A stretch of 64,000 nucleotides of DNA from Pseudomonas putida (lineage in GTDB: Bacteria > Pseudomonadota > Gammaproteobacteria > Pseudomonadales > Pseudomonadaceae). Location of the stretch: positions 5,740,501 to 5,804,500 of the forward strand of contig NZ_CP011789.1 of NCBI RefSeq assembly GCF_001636055.1, in the 5' to 3' direction. Position 1 is the first letter of the stretch; each line of letters starts with the position of its first letter. A model generated the notes under the pieces. The model had not been told where the DNA came from, did no database searches, and worked only from the letters and a program-made list of their open reading frames with translations. Shown here in pieces: positions 30,223 through 39,400 of this stretch. The translations under genes and the position numbers were made by a program.

Positions 30223-30774
30223 TCAAGCTTTGCGGCCCAGCATACGAGCCAGGGTCGCGTCACGGTCAATGAAATGGTGTTTCAAGGCTGCCAGGGCATG
30301 CAGGATGGCGAAAATCACCAACCCCCAGGCCAGATACAGGTGAATCACACCGGCAGTGTCCGCCTGATCGGGCAGGTTGCTGACCAGTGCCGGTACTTCG
30401 AACAGGCCGAAGACCGGAATGCCGACACCGTCGGCGGTGGAGATCAGGTAGCCGGCGGCCATGACCGCGAACAACCCCAGATACAGCGCCAGGTGCCCCA
30501 GCTTGGCGGCCATGCGGGTGAGTGCCCCGTGGCTGGCCGGAGCCGGTGGAGGTGGGCTGATCAAACGCCAGAGTACCCGCAGCAGCATGACAGCCAGTAA
30601 TACCAGGCCAATGCTCTTGTGCAGGTCGGGCCCGGCTTTGCGCCAAGGATCGTAGTAGTCGAGACCGACCATCCACAGGCCCAGACCGAACAACCCGAAT
30701 ACGACAAGAGCTACGCCCCAGTGCAGGAAGATGCTGACCGCACCATAGCGAGAAGCAGAATTGCGCAGTTGCAT
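30223..30774 (-). CDS. Cytochrome b561-type diheme membrane protein
   Basis: The 183-residue inner-membrane protein has four helices with haem-ligand candidates in [21 protein letters not shown] and [24 protein letters not shown]. It would move electrons from ubiquinol or superoxide across the membrane. The start at 30774 ([11 protein letters not shown]) is preceded by GGGGA; the frame from 30804 lacks a ribosome site. It forms an operon with yceI. Confidence 0.9.
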   Translation of the reverse strand: MQLRNSASRYGAVSIFLHWGVALVVFGLFGLGLWMVGLDYYDPWRKAGPDLHKSIGLVLLAVMLLRVLWRLISPPPPAPASHGALTRMAAKLGHLALYLGLFAVMAAGYLISTADGVGIPVFGLFEVPALVSNLPDQADTAGVIHLYLAWGLVIFAILHALAALKHHFIDRDATLARMLGRKA

Positions 30775-30809
30775 GTTGGCGTATTCCCCGTGAAAGCTGT
30801 GCACAAGAT

Positions 30810-30870
30810 AACGCGATAAGTATCGAAATAAAGCGGAAAAGTCCGCTTCTTATAATCGAAAAAATCGATA
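30810..30870 (-). promoter_or_regulatory. Three short palindromes in the AT-rich leader of the b561-yceI operon
   Basis: CGATA-AG-TATCG (30814-30825), AAGCGGA-AAAG-TCCGCTT (30831-30848) and ATCGA-AAAAA-TCGAT (30855-30869) follow one another in a 216-base spacer much richer in A/T than the genome. They are candidate operator or promoter elements. No known regulator is assigned. Confidence 0.4.
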
Positions 30871-30990
30871 GCTTATTTTGAATTCATCTAATTAAGAAAA
30901 CATTAACAGTAGGCGAACGCGGGGGACTTGCCAGGGCAGGCAACAGCGCGGGCACATCGCGGCAATGCCACGAGTGCCCGCAATGACCAA

Positions 30991-32790
30991 TCAGTTGGCC
31001 TTGGCCTGAGTGTCGGTCGAGGGTTTCTTCTTGACGGGCTCGGCTTTTGCGGCGGCCTTCTTCACCGGCTCCGTCTTGCTGGCCTGCTTGGCCGGCGGCT
31101 TGTGCGCTGGTGCGTGCTTGGCAGGTGCCGCCTTGGTCGGTGCAGCCTTGGCGGGTTGGGCCTTGACCGGTTCTTCCTTGGCCACAGGCGCAACGGCCGG
31201 CGCCGCTGGTGCGGCTGCAGGAGCAGGAGCTGGCGGCGCGGGTGTCGGCTCGGCGGCCTTGGTCACCGGCTCGGTCTTGGCCACCGGTTTGTCGTCGCCA
31301 CCGAACAGACGGGAGAAGAAGCCAGGCTTGTTGTCCTTGGCGGCTGCCGCGCCGACTGCCGCAGCGCCCGCAGCAGCAGCGACCGGCGCCGCCTTGACCA
31401 CTGGATCGAAGGATTTCCCAGCGGCCAGGTCCTCGACCTGGCCCGCGGCACGCTGGCCACTGCGCAGCGCGCCTTCCAGGGTGCCCGGGTAAAGTGCATC
31501 GGTGTGTTCGCCAGCAAAGGCGACACGTTGCACCGGGCGCTCCCACAGACGCCAGTACTTGCTGATCTGCCCCGGCCCGTAGGCCAGGTAGGCGCCGCCG
31601 GTGCCGGCGTCGGTGCTGTAGCGTTTGACCTCGTAACCGGTAAAGGCGCCACGAGCCTGAGGGTAGAAGGCATGCAGGCGAATCAGCACCTGGTCGACCA
31701 TCTGCTTGTCACCGAAGGCCTGCAGCAGGCGGGCGTTGTCGCCTGACAGGTTGATCACCACATTGGCACCGCCCTTGAGCGCCGGTTCGATCCACAGCAT
31801 GCCCAGGCCTGCGTTGCTGAAGATCTCGCCCGACATACGCGAGCGGCTCTCCCACACCGGGTTCTTGAACTTGAGCAGCAACTGGTCGCGCCAGCCGTAG
31901 TTGGTGCCTTTGAGTGCCGCCAGATGCTGGTTGTCCAGCCCCGGCGTCATCTGGATCTTGGCCAGCGCGCGCAGCGGCACGGCAAGAACCAGATAGTCAG
32001 CCTGGTAGCCCACGGCCCCCACCTTTACGGTGACGCCGTCCTTGTCCTGGACGATGGCGGTGACCGGCGAGCTGGTCTTGATGGTCTTGAGTTGCTTGAC
32101 GAAGGCCTGTGCCAGTACCGGGCTGCCGCCGGGCAGGCGTGCGGCGCGCAGGTCACGATCGCCAACCCCACGATAGACCCGGCTCTGCTGGGCGAAATAG
32201 AGCAACGACAGGCGCGAGGGCTCGTCATAGCGGGTACGGATCTGCTGGTTGATCAACTGACGGGCGGTCGCCGGCAGTTGCAGCTTGTCCAGCCAGGTGG
32301 AGACGTTGATCTGATCGAGGGCGAACAACGTGCTGTTGGCAGCCGGGTTCAGCGGGTCATCGATCGAACGGGCCAGGTCATCGAGGGTCTTCTCGTAGCG
32401 CTTGATCGCCTCGGCGGTCGCGGGCTGCTTGGTGGCGAGGTCGGCCGCGCTGAAGTACTCGCCGTCGATCAGGTAGCCTGGGGTACGCACGAACTCGGGC
32501 GCAGGCAAGGTTTCCAGCTTGAAGCGGTCCAGGTATTGATTGAGTACCGGTTGCGCCTTGTTGTTGCCGATCCACTCGCTGGTCGCAAGTCCCGAGCGGC
32601 CACCCATGCCGCCCTTGGCTTCGAGCAGGGTCACCTGCCAGCCCTTGGATTGCAGCTCGTAGGCTGCCGTCAGGCCGGCCAGGCCACCGCCGACGACAAT
32701 GGCCGTGGGGGTCTTGTCCTTCGCCAGCGCACCAGCGCTGGATGCACCAATCAATACCAACGCGCACAGGCGCACCCAAGCAGCAGCCAT
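30991..32790 (-). CDS. FAD-dependent amine oxidase, exported, with an Ala/Lys/Pro-rich C-terminal tail
   Basis: The 599-residue precursor has a signal peptide (about residues 1-23, ALAK) and an FAD-binding motif AIVVGGGLAGLTAAYELQSKGWQVTLLEA. A flavin amine oxidase domain extends to about residue 430, with the C-terminal FAD motif RVAFAGEHTDALYPGTLEGALRSGQRAA. The last 160 residues are low-complexity Ala, Pro and Lys (AKAAPTKAAPAKHAPAHKPPAK). The tail could bind cell wall, DNA or polyanions; nothing proves which. The amine substrate is unknown. Confidence 0.85.
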   Translation of the reverse strand: MAAAWVRLCALVLIGASSAGALAKDKTPTAIVVGGGLAGLTAAYELQSKGWQVTLLEAKGGMGGRSGLATSEWIGNNKAQPVLNQYLDRFKLETLPAPEFVRTPGYLIDGEYFSAADLATKQPATAEAIKRYEKTLDDLARSIDDPLNPAANSTLFALDQINVSTWLDKLQLPATARQLINQQIRTRYDEPSRLSLLYFAQQSRVYRGVGDRDLRAARLPGGSPVLAQAFVKQLKTIKTSSPVTAIVQDKDGVTVKVGAVGYQADYLVLAVPLRALAKIQMTPGLDNQHLAALKGTNYGWRDQLLLKFKNPVWESRSRMSGEIFSNAGLGMLWIEPALKGGANVVINLSGDNARLLQAFGDKQMVDQVLIRLHAFYPQARGAFTGYEVKRYSTDAGTGGAYLAYGPGQISKYWRLWERPVQRVAFAGEHTDALYPGTLEGALRSGQRAAGQVEDLAAGKSFDPVVKAAPVAAAAGAAAVGAAAAKDNKPGFFSRLFGGDDKPVAKTEPVTKAAEPTPAPPAPAPAAAPAAPAVAPVAKEEPVKAQPAKAAPTKAAPAKHAPAHKPPAKQASKTEPVKKAAAKAEPVKKKPSTDTQAKAN

Positions 32791-33064
32791 GTCGGCGAAC
32801 TCCGGATCAGAAGCGAAATGTAAGTGGGAGGGATCTCCCCAGGAGAGATGCGCTAAGAATACGTCAGGTCCCCGGAGCCTGCCAGCACAGCGCTATCAAG
32901 TGCTTCGAATGGTTCAGGTTTCTGTGGTGGGTGCTTCGCGGCGGTTCGGCGTCCCGACAAGCCAGCTCCCACACAAGCCTGCACAAAATCCAAGGTTGTT
33001 CCTGGGGGTGCCTTTGCTTAGGCTTACGCCGTCCTACTTGCCACCCCAGCCAGGAGATCCGCCC

Positions 33065-34471
33065 ATGGGCCTGAATCAACAGTGGATGCAGCGCGACCTC
33101 AAGGTCCTGTGGCACCCCTGCACCCAGATGAAAGACCACGAGAGCCTGCCGCTGATCCCGATTCGCCGCGGCGAGGGTGTCTGGCTCGAGGACTTCGAGG
33201 GCAAGCGCTATCTGGACGCGGTCAGCTCCTGGTGGGTCAACGTTTTCGGCCATGCCAATCCGCGCATCAACCAGCGCATCAAGGATCAGGTCGACCAGCT
33301 CGAACACGTCATCCTCGCAGGCTTCAGCCATCAGCCGGTGATCGAGCTGTCCGAGCGCCTGGTGGCCATGACTCCGGCCGGGCTGGATCGAGTGTTCTAC
33401 GCCGACAACGGCTCGTCATGCATCGAAGTGGCGCTGAAGATGAGCTTCCACTACTGGCAGAACAAGGGCCAAGGCGCCAAGAAGCGCTTCGTCACCCTGA
33501 CCAACAGCTACCACGGCGAAACCATCGCCGCGATGTCGGTCGGCGATGTGCCACTGTTCACCGAAACCTACAAGGCCCTGCTGCTCGACACCATCAAGGT
33601 GCCCAGCCCCGATTGCTACCTGCGCCCTGAAGGCATGGGTTGGGAGGAACACTCGCGCAACATGTTCGCAGCCATGGAGCAGACCCTGGCCGAACACCAC
33701 GCCACGATCGCCGCGGTCATCGTCGAGCCGCTGATCCAGGGCGCTGGCGGCATGCGCATGTATCATCCGGTCTACCTCAAGCTGCTGCGCGAAGCCTGCG
33801 ACCGTTACGGTGTGCACCTGATCCATGACGAAATCGCCGTCGGTTTCGGCCGCACCGGCACGATGTTCGCCTGCGAGCAGGCCGGTATCCGCCCAGACTT
33901 CCTTTGCCTGTCCAAAGCCCTGACCGGTGGCTACCTGCCGCTCGCCGCCTGCCTGACCACCGATGACGTGTACCAGGCCTTCTACGACGACTACCCGACC
34001 CTGCGCGCCTTCCTCCATTCGCACAGCTACACCGGCAACCCGCTGGCCTGCGCCGCCGCGCTGGCGACCCTGGACATCTTCGAGCAGGACCAGGTGATCG
34101 ACGCCAACAAAGCGCTGTCGGCGCGCATGGCCAGCGCCACCGCGCACCTGGTCGATCACCCGAACGTGGCCGAAGTACGCCAGACCGGCATGGCCCTGGC
34201 CATCGAGATGGTCAAGGACAAGGCCGGCAAGGTCGCCTACCCATGGCAGGAACGCCGCGGCCTGAAGGTCTTCGAGCATGCCCTGACCCGCGGCGCGCTG
34301 TTGCGTCCGCTGGGTAGCGTGGTGTATTTCCTGCCGCCCTACGTGATCACCCCGGAGCAGATCGACTTCCTGGCCGAAGTGGCCAGCGAAGGCATCGATA
34401 TCGCCACCCGTGACAGTGTCAGCGTGACGGTGCCGGCCGATTTCCATCCCGACTTCCGCGATCCGGGCTGA
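33065..34471 (+). CDS. bioA: Adenosylmethionine-8-amino-7-oxononanoate aminotransferase
   Basis: The 468-residue PLP enzyme transfers the amino group of SAM to 7-keto-8-aminopelargonate in biotin synthesis. The signature SSWWVNVFGHANPRIN, the metal-site-like LIHDEIAVGFGRTG and the PLP lysine K284 in LCLSKALTGGYLPLA are present. The ATG at 33065 follows AGGAGA. It stands alone here, away from bioBFHCD, as is usual in pseudomonads. The 274 bases upstream hold a decayed REP-like stretch at about 32930-32965. Confidence 0.95.
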   Translation: MGLNQQWMQRDLKVLWHPCTQMKDHESLPLIPIRRGEGVWLEDFEGKRYLDAVSSWWVNVFGHANPRINQRIKDQVDQLEHVILAGFSHQPVIELSERLVAMTPAGLDRVFYADNGSSCIEVALKMSFHYWQNKGQGAKKRFVTLTNSYHGETIAAMSVGDVPLFTETYKALLLDTIKVPSPDCYLRPEGMGWEEHSRNMFAAMEQTLAEHHATIAAVIVEPLIQGAGGMRMYHPVYLKLLREACDRYGVHLIHDEIAVGFGRTGTMFACEQAGIRPDFLCLSKALTGGYLPLAACLTTDDVYQAFYDDYPTLRAFLHSHSYTGNPLACAAALATLDIFEQDQVIDANKALSARMASATAHLVDHPNVAEVRQTGMALAIEMVKDKAGKVAYPWQERRGLKVFEHALTRGALLRPLGSVVYFLPPYVITPEQIDFLAEVASEGIDIATRDSVSVTVPADFHPDFRDPG

Positions 34472-34485
34472 CTACCACCTAACCC

Positions 34486-34557
34486 TGTAGGAGCGGGCTT
34501 GCCCGCGAATGCTGCAGTGCTGCCACTGGCGCATTCGCGGGCAAGCCCGCTCCCACA
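34486..34557. repeat. Inverted pair of REP elements
   Basis: GTAGGAGCGGGCTTGCCCGC and its inverted copy at about 34532-34556 flank a 22-base spacer in the bioA-rsmE gap. Confidence 0.92.
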
Positions 34558-34593
34558 GAGGATGATGTCCTCACCCCTATTCCGAGCCGAACC

Positions 34594-35313
34594 ATGAGAC
34601 TGTCCCGTTTCTTCATCGACGCCCCCCTGAGCCTTGGCGAGCACGAGTTGCCCGAGGCCCAGGCCCACTACATCGGCCGCGTGCTGCGCATGAGCGCCGG
34701 CGCCGCCGTGCAACTGTTCGACGGCAGTGGCCAGGAATACCTCGGCCAGTTGCTCGACGTGGGCAAGAAATCCGTGCGGGTCAGCCTCGACCAGGCCCTG
34801 CCCGGCCAACCCGATTCGCCGCTGCACATCCACCTCGGCCAGGGGCTGTCACGCGGCGAGCGCATGGACTGGGCGATCCAGAAAGCCACCGAGCTGGGCG
34901 TCAGCCAAATCACCCCGATCGTCAGCGAGCGCTGCGAAGTGCGTCTGAAGGACGAGCGCGCCGACAAGCGCCTGGCTCACTGGCGCCAGGTGGCGATCAG
35001 CGCCTGCGAACAATGCGGGCGCTCTACCCTGCCAGTGATCCACCCACCGGTGCCCCTGGCCGAATGGCTGAAAGACAGCGAGGCCGATCTCAAGCTGGTC
35101 CTGCACCCGGTGGCCGAGCCGCTGACCAGCCATGACAAACCGACACGCCTGGCCTTCCTGATCGGACCTGAGGGTGGCTTGAGCGATGCCGAAGTCGATC
35201 AGGCCAAGGGCGCCGGCTTCCACGCCGCCCGCCTCGGCCCTCGCGTACTGCGCACCGAGACGGCGCCGGTGGTGGCGCTATCGGTGGCGCAGCAGCTGTG
35301 GGGCGATTTCTAA
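34594..35313 (+). CDS. rsmE: 16S rRNA (uracil-1498-N3)-methyltransferase
   Basis: The 239-residue SPOUT enzyme methylates U1498 of 16S rRNA. The N-terminal PUA-like domain is followed by the knotted C-terminus with LIGPEGGLSDAEVDQAKGAGF and LGPRVLRTETAPVVALS. The length is standard. Confidence 0.95.
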   Translation: MRLSRFFIDAPLSLGEHELPEAQAHYIGRVLRMSAGAAVQLFDGSGQEYLGQLLDVGKKSVRVSLDQALPGQPDSPLHIHLGQGLSRGERMDWAIQKATELGVSQITPIVSERCEVRLKDERADKRLAHWRQVAISACEQCGRSTLPVIHPPVPLAEWLKDSEADLKLVLHPVAEPLTSHDKPTRLAFLIGPEGGLSDAEVDQAKGAGFHAARLGPRVLRTETAPVVALSVAQQLWGDF

Positions 35314-35323
35314 GATCAGCCCC

Positions 35324-35941
35324 CTATAGCACGTAGAAGTACACCGCGACGAAGTGCATCAGGCTGCCAGCGATGACGAACAGGTGCCAGATGCCGTGCC
35401 AGTGGCGAAAGCGGCTGTCGAAGGCGAAAAAGATGATGCCGACGGTGTACAGCACACCGCCGGCCGCCAGCCAGGCAAAGCCGGCGCCACCGAGGCTGTG
35501 GAGCAACGGTTTGACCGCCACCAGCACGATCCAGCCCATCACCGCGTAGATGATGATCGAGAGGATCCGTGCCTCGGAGCGCGGTTTGATCTCCTGGAGC
35601 ATGCCGATCACCGCCAGGCCCCAGACGATGCCGAACAGGCTCCAGCCCCAGGGCCCGCGCAGACTGACCAGGCAGAACGGTGTATAGCTGCCGGCGATGA
35701 GCAGGTAGATCGACAGGTGATCGAGCTTGCGCATGACCACCTTCGCCCGGCCGCGCGTGCTGTGATAGAGCGTGGAAATGCTGTAGAGCAACAGCAGCGT
35801 AAAGCCGTAGATGGAGAAGCTGACGATCTTCCAGGGGTCGCCCTGCAAGCCCGCGACGACGATCAGCCAGATGGCACCGATACAGGCCAGGACAGCACCG
35901 ACCAGGTGGGTCCAGGCGTTGAAGCGTTCACCGTAGTACAT
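35324..35941 (-). CDS. Hemolysin III family (PAQR/TrhA) membrane protein
   Basis: The 205-residue protein has seven predicted helices and the PAQR pattern: STLYHSTRG after helix 2, LDHLSIYLLIAGSYTPF, and a C-terminal HWHGIWHLFVIAGSLMHF with the zinc-site histidines. Bacterial members (TrhA/YqfA) affect membrane energetics and fatty-acid homeostasis. It is convergent with rsmE. Confidence 0.92.
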   Translation of the reverse strand: MYYGERFNAWTHLVGAVLACIGAIWLIVVAGLQGDPWKIVSFSIYGFTLLLLYSISTLYHSTRGRAKVVMRKLDHLSIYLLIAGSYTPFCLVSLRGPWGWSLFGIVWGLAVIGMLQEIKPRSEARILSIIIYAVMGWIVLVAVKPLLHSLGGAGFAWLAAGGVLYTVGIIFFAFDSRFRHWHGIWHLFVIAGSLMHFVAVYFYVL

Positions 35942-36015
35942 GCAGGCTCAGACCTCCACAAGGCCAATGGGTTCCTGGCGGGCAGTGGCGCGACAGGGCC
36001 CGCACGAGCATCATG

Positions 36016-36489
36016 CTACTGCGTCGAAGGTTGCAGATCCGCGTCACGCACCAGCCGCTCGAGCGCCGCCAGGTCCGGCACCCGCGCCACCTGCTCGCCC
36101 ACCTGCACCGCCGCCAGCTCCAGCGCCCCCAGCGGCACGTCCACATAGTTCAACTGGCTGTCGAGCTTGCACGAGCGCGGGATCCCCTGCAGCAGCAGCG
36201 CCAGGTAGCGCAGCCCGGTATCGCCCAAGGCGTTGAGCACAACGATCCGCGCCCGCTCGCCACAGGGCGTTTCACCGCCACAGGCGGCCTCGAAGCCTAT
36301 CAGCGGCAGACACTGCTGGCGCCAGTCGATCCAGCCCATGTGCCAGGCCGGCTCATGCAGTTCGCAGACGAACGCACGCTCGCCGATCAGCTCGGCCACC
36401 GCAACGTTGGGCAGCACCAGGGTACGGTCGCCCAGGGGCAGCAACAGCCCGGTGAGGCTGCTGCGCTGACCGGCGATATGTTCAAGCAT
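36016..36489 (-). CDS. chpC: CheW-like adaptor ChpC of the Chp/Pil chemosensory system
   Basis: The 157-residue protein contains one CheW domain (LLPLGDRTLVLPNVAVAELIG; WIDWRQQCLPLIGFE). It overlaps the 3' end of chpA by 8 bases, so translation is coupled. It would link a receptor to the ChpA kinase that controls twitching motility. It is the last gene of the cluster. Confidence 0.88.
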   Translation of the reverse strand: MLEHIAGQRSSLTGLLLPLGDRTLVLPNVAVAELIGERAFVCELHEPAWHMGWIDWRQQCLPLIGFEAACGGETPCGERARIVVLNALGDTGLRYLALLLQGIPRSCKLDSQLNYVDVPLGALELAAVQVGEQVARVPDLAALERLVRDADLQPSTQ

Positions 36490-39400
36490 GAGGCTGGCTC
36501 CAGTGGGCGATGCTCTGCAACAGGAGCGACTCCTGGTAAGGCTTGCCGAGGTATTCGTTGACGCCGATGGCCATGGCCCGGTCGCGGTGTTTCTGCCCGG
36601 TACGCGAGGTGATCATGATGATCGGCAAGTCGTGCAGGCGGTTGTCACGCCGCACCCGCGTCGCCACTTCGAAGCCGTCCATGCGCGGCATCTCGATGTC
36701 CAGCAACAACACGTCAGGGCGGTGCTCCTCCAGCAGGGCCATCGCATCGACCCCGTCCTTGGCGGTCAACACGCTCATGCCGTGACGTTCCAGCAGGCGG
36801 CTGGTGACCTTGCGCACGGTGACCGAATCGTCGACCACCATCACCAGCAACGGACGCCGCGCCGCCGGGCCGAACAGCTGGCGCCGCTCGCCGTCACCCA
36901 CCGGCAACCGCGCCAGGCGCCGCTGCTGGCCGCGCAGCTGACCGAGCAGGTCGAGAATCAGCACCACCCGCCCATCACCGAGCAAGGTCGCACCAGACAA
37001 CCCCGGCACCGCAGCGAATTGTGGCCCCAGGCTTTTCACCACGATTTCGCGGCTCGGCGACAGGCCATCGGCCTGGATCGCAAACGACTGCTCCTGGGCA
37101 TGCACCAGCAGCACCGGCAAGGGCAGGCTTTGCCCCAGCAGGCGCGGACGGCCGACATCCTGCAACAGCTCGCCCAGGTAGCGCAGGTCGTAGGCGTGCC
37201 CTGCATAGCGATAGCGCGGCGGATCCAGCTGGTAGCAGGCCTCGAGCTCGGCGGGCGGCACGCGGACGATGCCCTCGATGGTGTTGAGCGGGATGGCGTA
37301 CTGCTCCTCGCCCAGGTGCACCATCAGCGCCCGGTTCAGCGATACCGTGAACGGCAAGCGGATCTGGAAGCGTGCCCCCTTGCCTGGGCTGGACTCGATG
37401 CTCATCGAGCCGCCCAACTGCTTGACCTCTTCATGGACCACATCCATGCCCAGCCCGCGCCCGGAAATCTGGGTGATCTTCTCGGCCGTGGAGAACCCCG
37501 GACGCAGGATGAACTGCAAGATCTCGTGATCGCTGAGCTGCGCCTGCGGCGCCAGCAAGCCGCGCTTGATGGCCTTCTTGCGAACCGCCTCCAGCGGCAC
37601 CCCGGCGCCGTCGTCGCTCATCTCGATGACGATGTCGGCGCCCTCGTGGAGCAGGTTGAGGTGGATGGTGCCCTGCTCCGGCTTGCCTGCCGCCAGGCGC
37701 ACCTCGCGCGGCTCGAGGCCATGGTCGACGGCGTTGCGCAGCATGTGCTCCAGGGGCGCGACCATGCGCTCGAGCACGCTGCGGTCCAGCTCGCCCTCGG
37801 CATTGCCGACCACCAGTTCGACCTGTTTGCCCAGCTCGCTCGCCACCTGCCGCACCACGCGCTGCAGGCGCGGCACCAGGCGCTCGAAAGGCACCATCAG
37901 GGTGGCGGTCAGGCCTTCCTGCAACTGACTGTTGACCCGCGCCTGCTGCTGCAGCAGGCCATGCGCCTCCTGGGCCCGCAGGGTCAGGGTTTCCTTGAGG
38001 TCGAGCAAGTCGGAAGCCGATTCGAACAAGGCCCGCGACAGCTGCTGCAACTGCGAATGGCGGTCCATTTCCAGCGGGTCGAAATCGTCGTAGGCGTCGC
38101 CCTCGGCCTGCCAGCGGCTGGACATGCGGCCCTGGGTTTCGTTGTCCAGGCGCAGCAACTGGTCGCGCATGCGCTCCAGGGTGGTTTCCATTTCGCTCAA
38201 GGCGAACTGTGCATCGTTGACCTGCTGCTCGATACGACCACGAATGATCGCGTGCTCGCTGGCCAGGTTGCCCAGGTCATCGAGCAGTTCGGCATCGACC
38301 TTGACCATGTCCCCCGGCGCTCGCTCGGGTGCAGCGCTCGGCACATCGAGCGGCGCGGCCTCCACCGGCGGCTGGCCGGCGGCGCTGTCGGTCAGCGCCG
38401 CACTGGAAAAGTTGCGAATGTAGTCGATCAGCGCCGTTGCCGCGTGCAGCGGCTGCCCCAGACGTACGGCGTCGAGCATGTGCGCAAGGCGGTCGTGGCA
38501 GTTCTGCAGCAGGCTGAACAGCGCGGGCGTCGGCGGCAGGCGGCCAGCAGCGAGCAGTTCGTAGAGAAACTCCAGCTCATGGGCCAGGTCGCCAATGGCG
38601 GCGATTTCCACCATGCGCGCGCCGCCCTTGAGGGTGTGCAGGTCGCGCAGCAGGTTTTCCACCTCGACACTGCTGCGCGGGTCGGCCTGCCAGCGCGCCA
38701 ACGCAGCCGCAGCGCTTTCGACGATGTCCGAGCTTTCTTCGAGGAAGACTTCCAGCAGCTCCTTGTCGCCAGGTGTTTCTGCCACCTCCGGCTCGCTGAC
38801 CGGCGCATGGCGGAACTCACGCAACTCGCCGAGCAGTGCCACCGCCGAAGACGGCAGCTCGCCCTGGCGCAGGCTGTCGAGCATCTGGCCCAGCGCCGCA
38901 TGGCTGCGCTGCAGCAGCTCGAACAGCGCACTGCTGGCGGCCAACCGCCGATCGACCAGCCCTTCGTAGAGCAACGCCAGCTCCTGAGCGAGCACCTCGA
39001 TGGCGCCAATCGCGGCCATCTGCGCACCGCCACGCAAGGTCTGCACATCGTGCTGCAACGCCGACACCGCTGAGCTGCCTTCCGGCTCCTGTCGCCAGCG
39101 CTGCAAAGCCTGATCGGCGCTGTCGAGGATGTCGCTGGCCTCGTCGAGGAACAACTGCACCACTGCCGGCTCCGGCAGGTCCATGGCCGTGGCCAGCGGG
39201 GTCACGCCCTGCTCGCCCACCCGCCCGGTTGCCGCCGGGTCGAGCGCCCCGTCCAGCAACGCGCGCAAGCCATCCAGGCACTCGCTGCGCGGGGTGACCT
39301 CCTGCCCGGCAGCAATCTCATCGAGCATGTCGATCAGGGCTTCGTGGGCCTGCCGCGCCTGGGCGAAGAAATGCCCGTTGGCGACCAGGCTGCCCTCCTC

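Noticed and set aside
30948..30981. GCGGGCAC/GTGCCCGC hairpin after the amine oxidase gene as its terminator
   Set aside because: The loop is 18 bases and no T run follows on the minus strand, so it is not a convincing intrinsic terminator.
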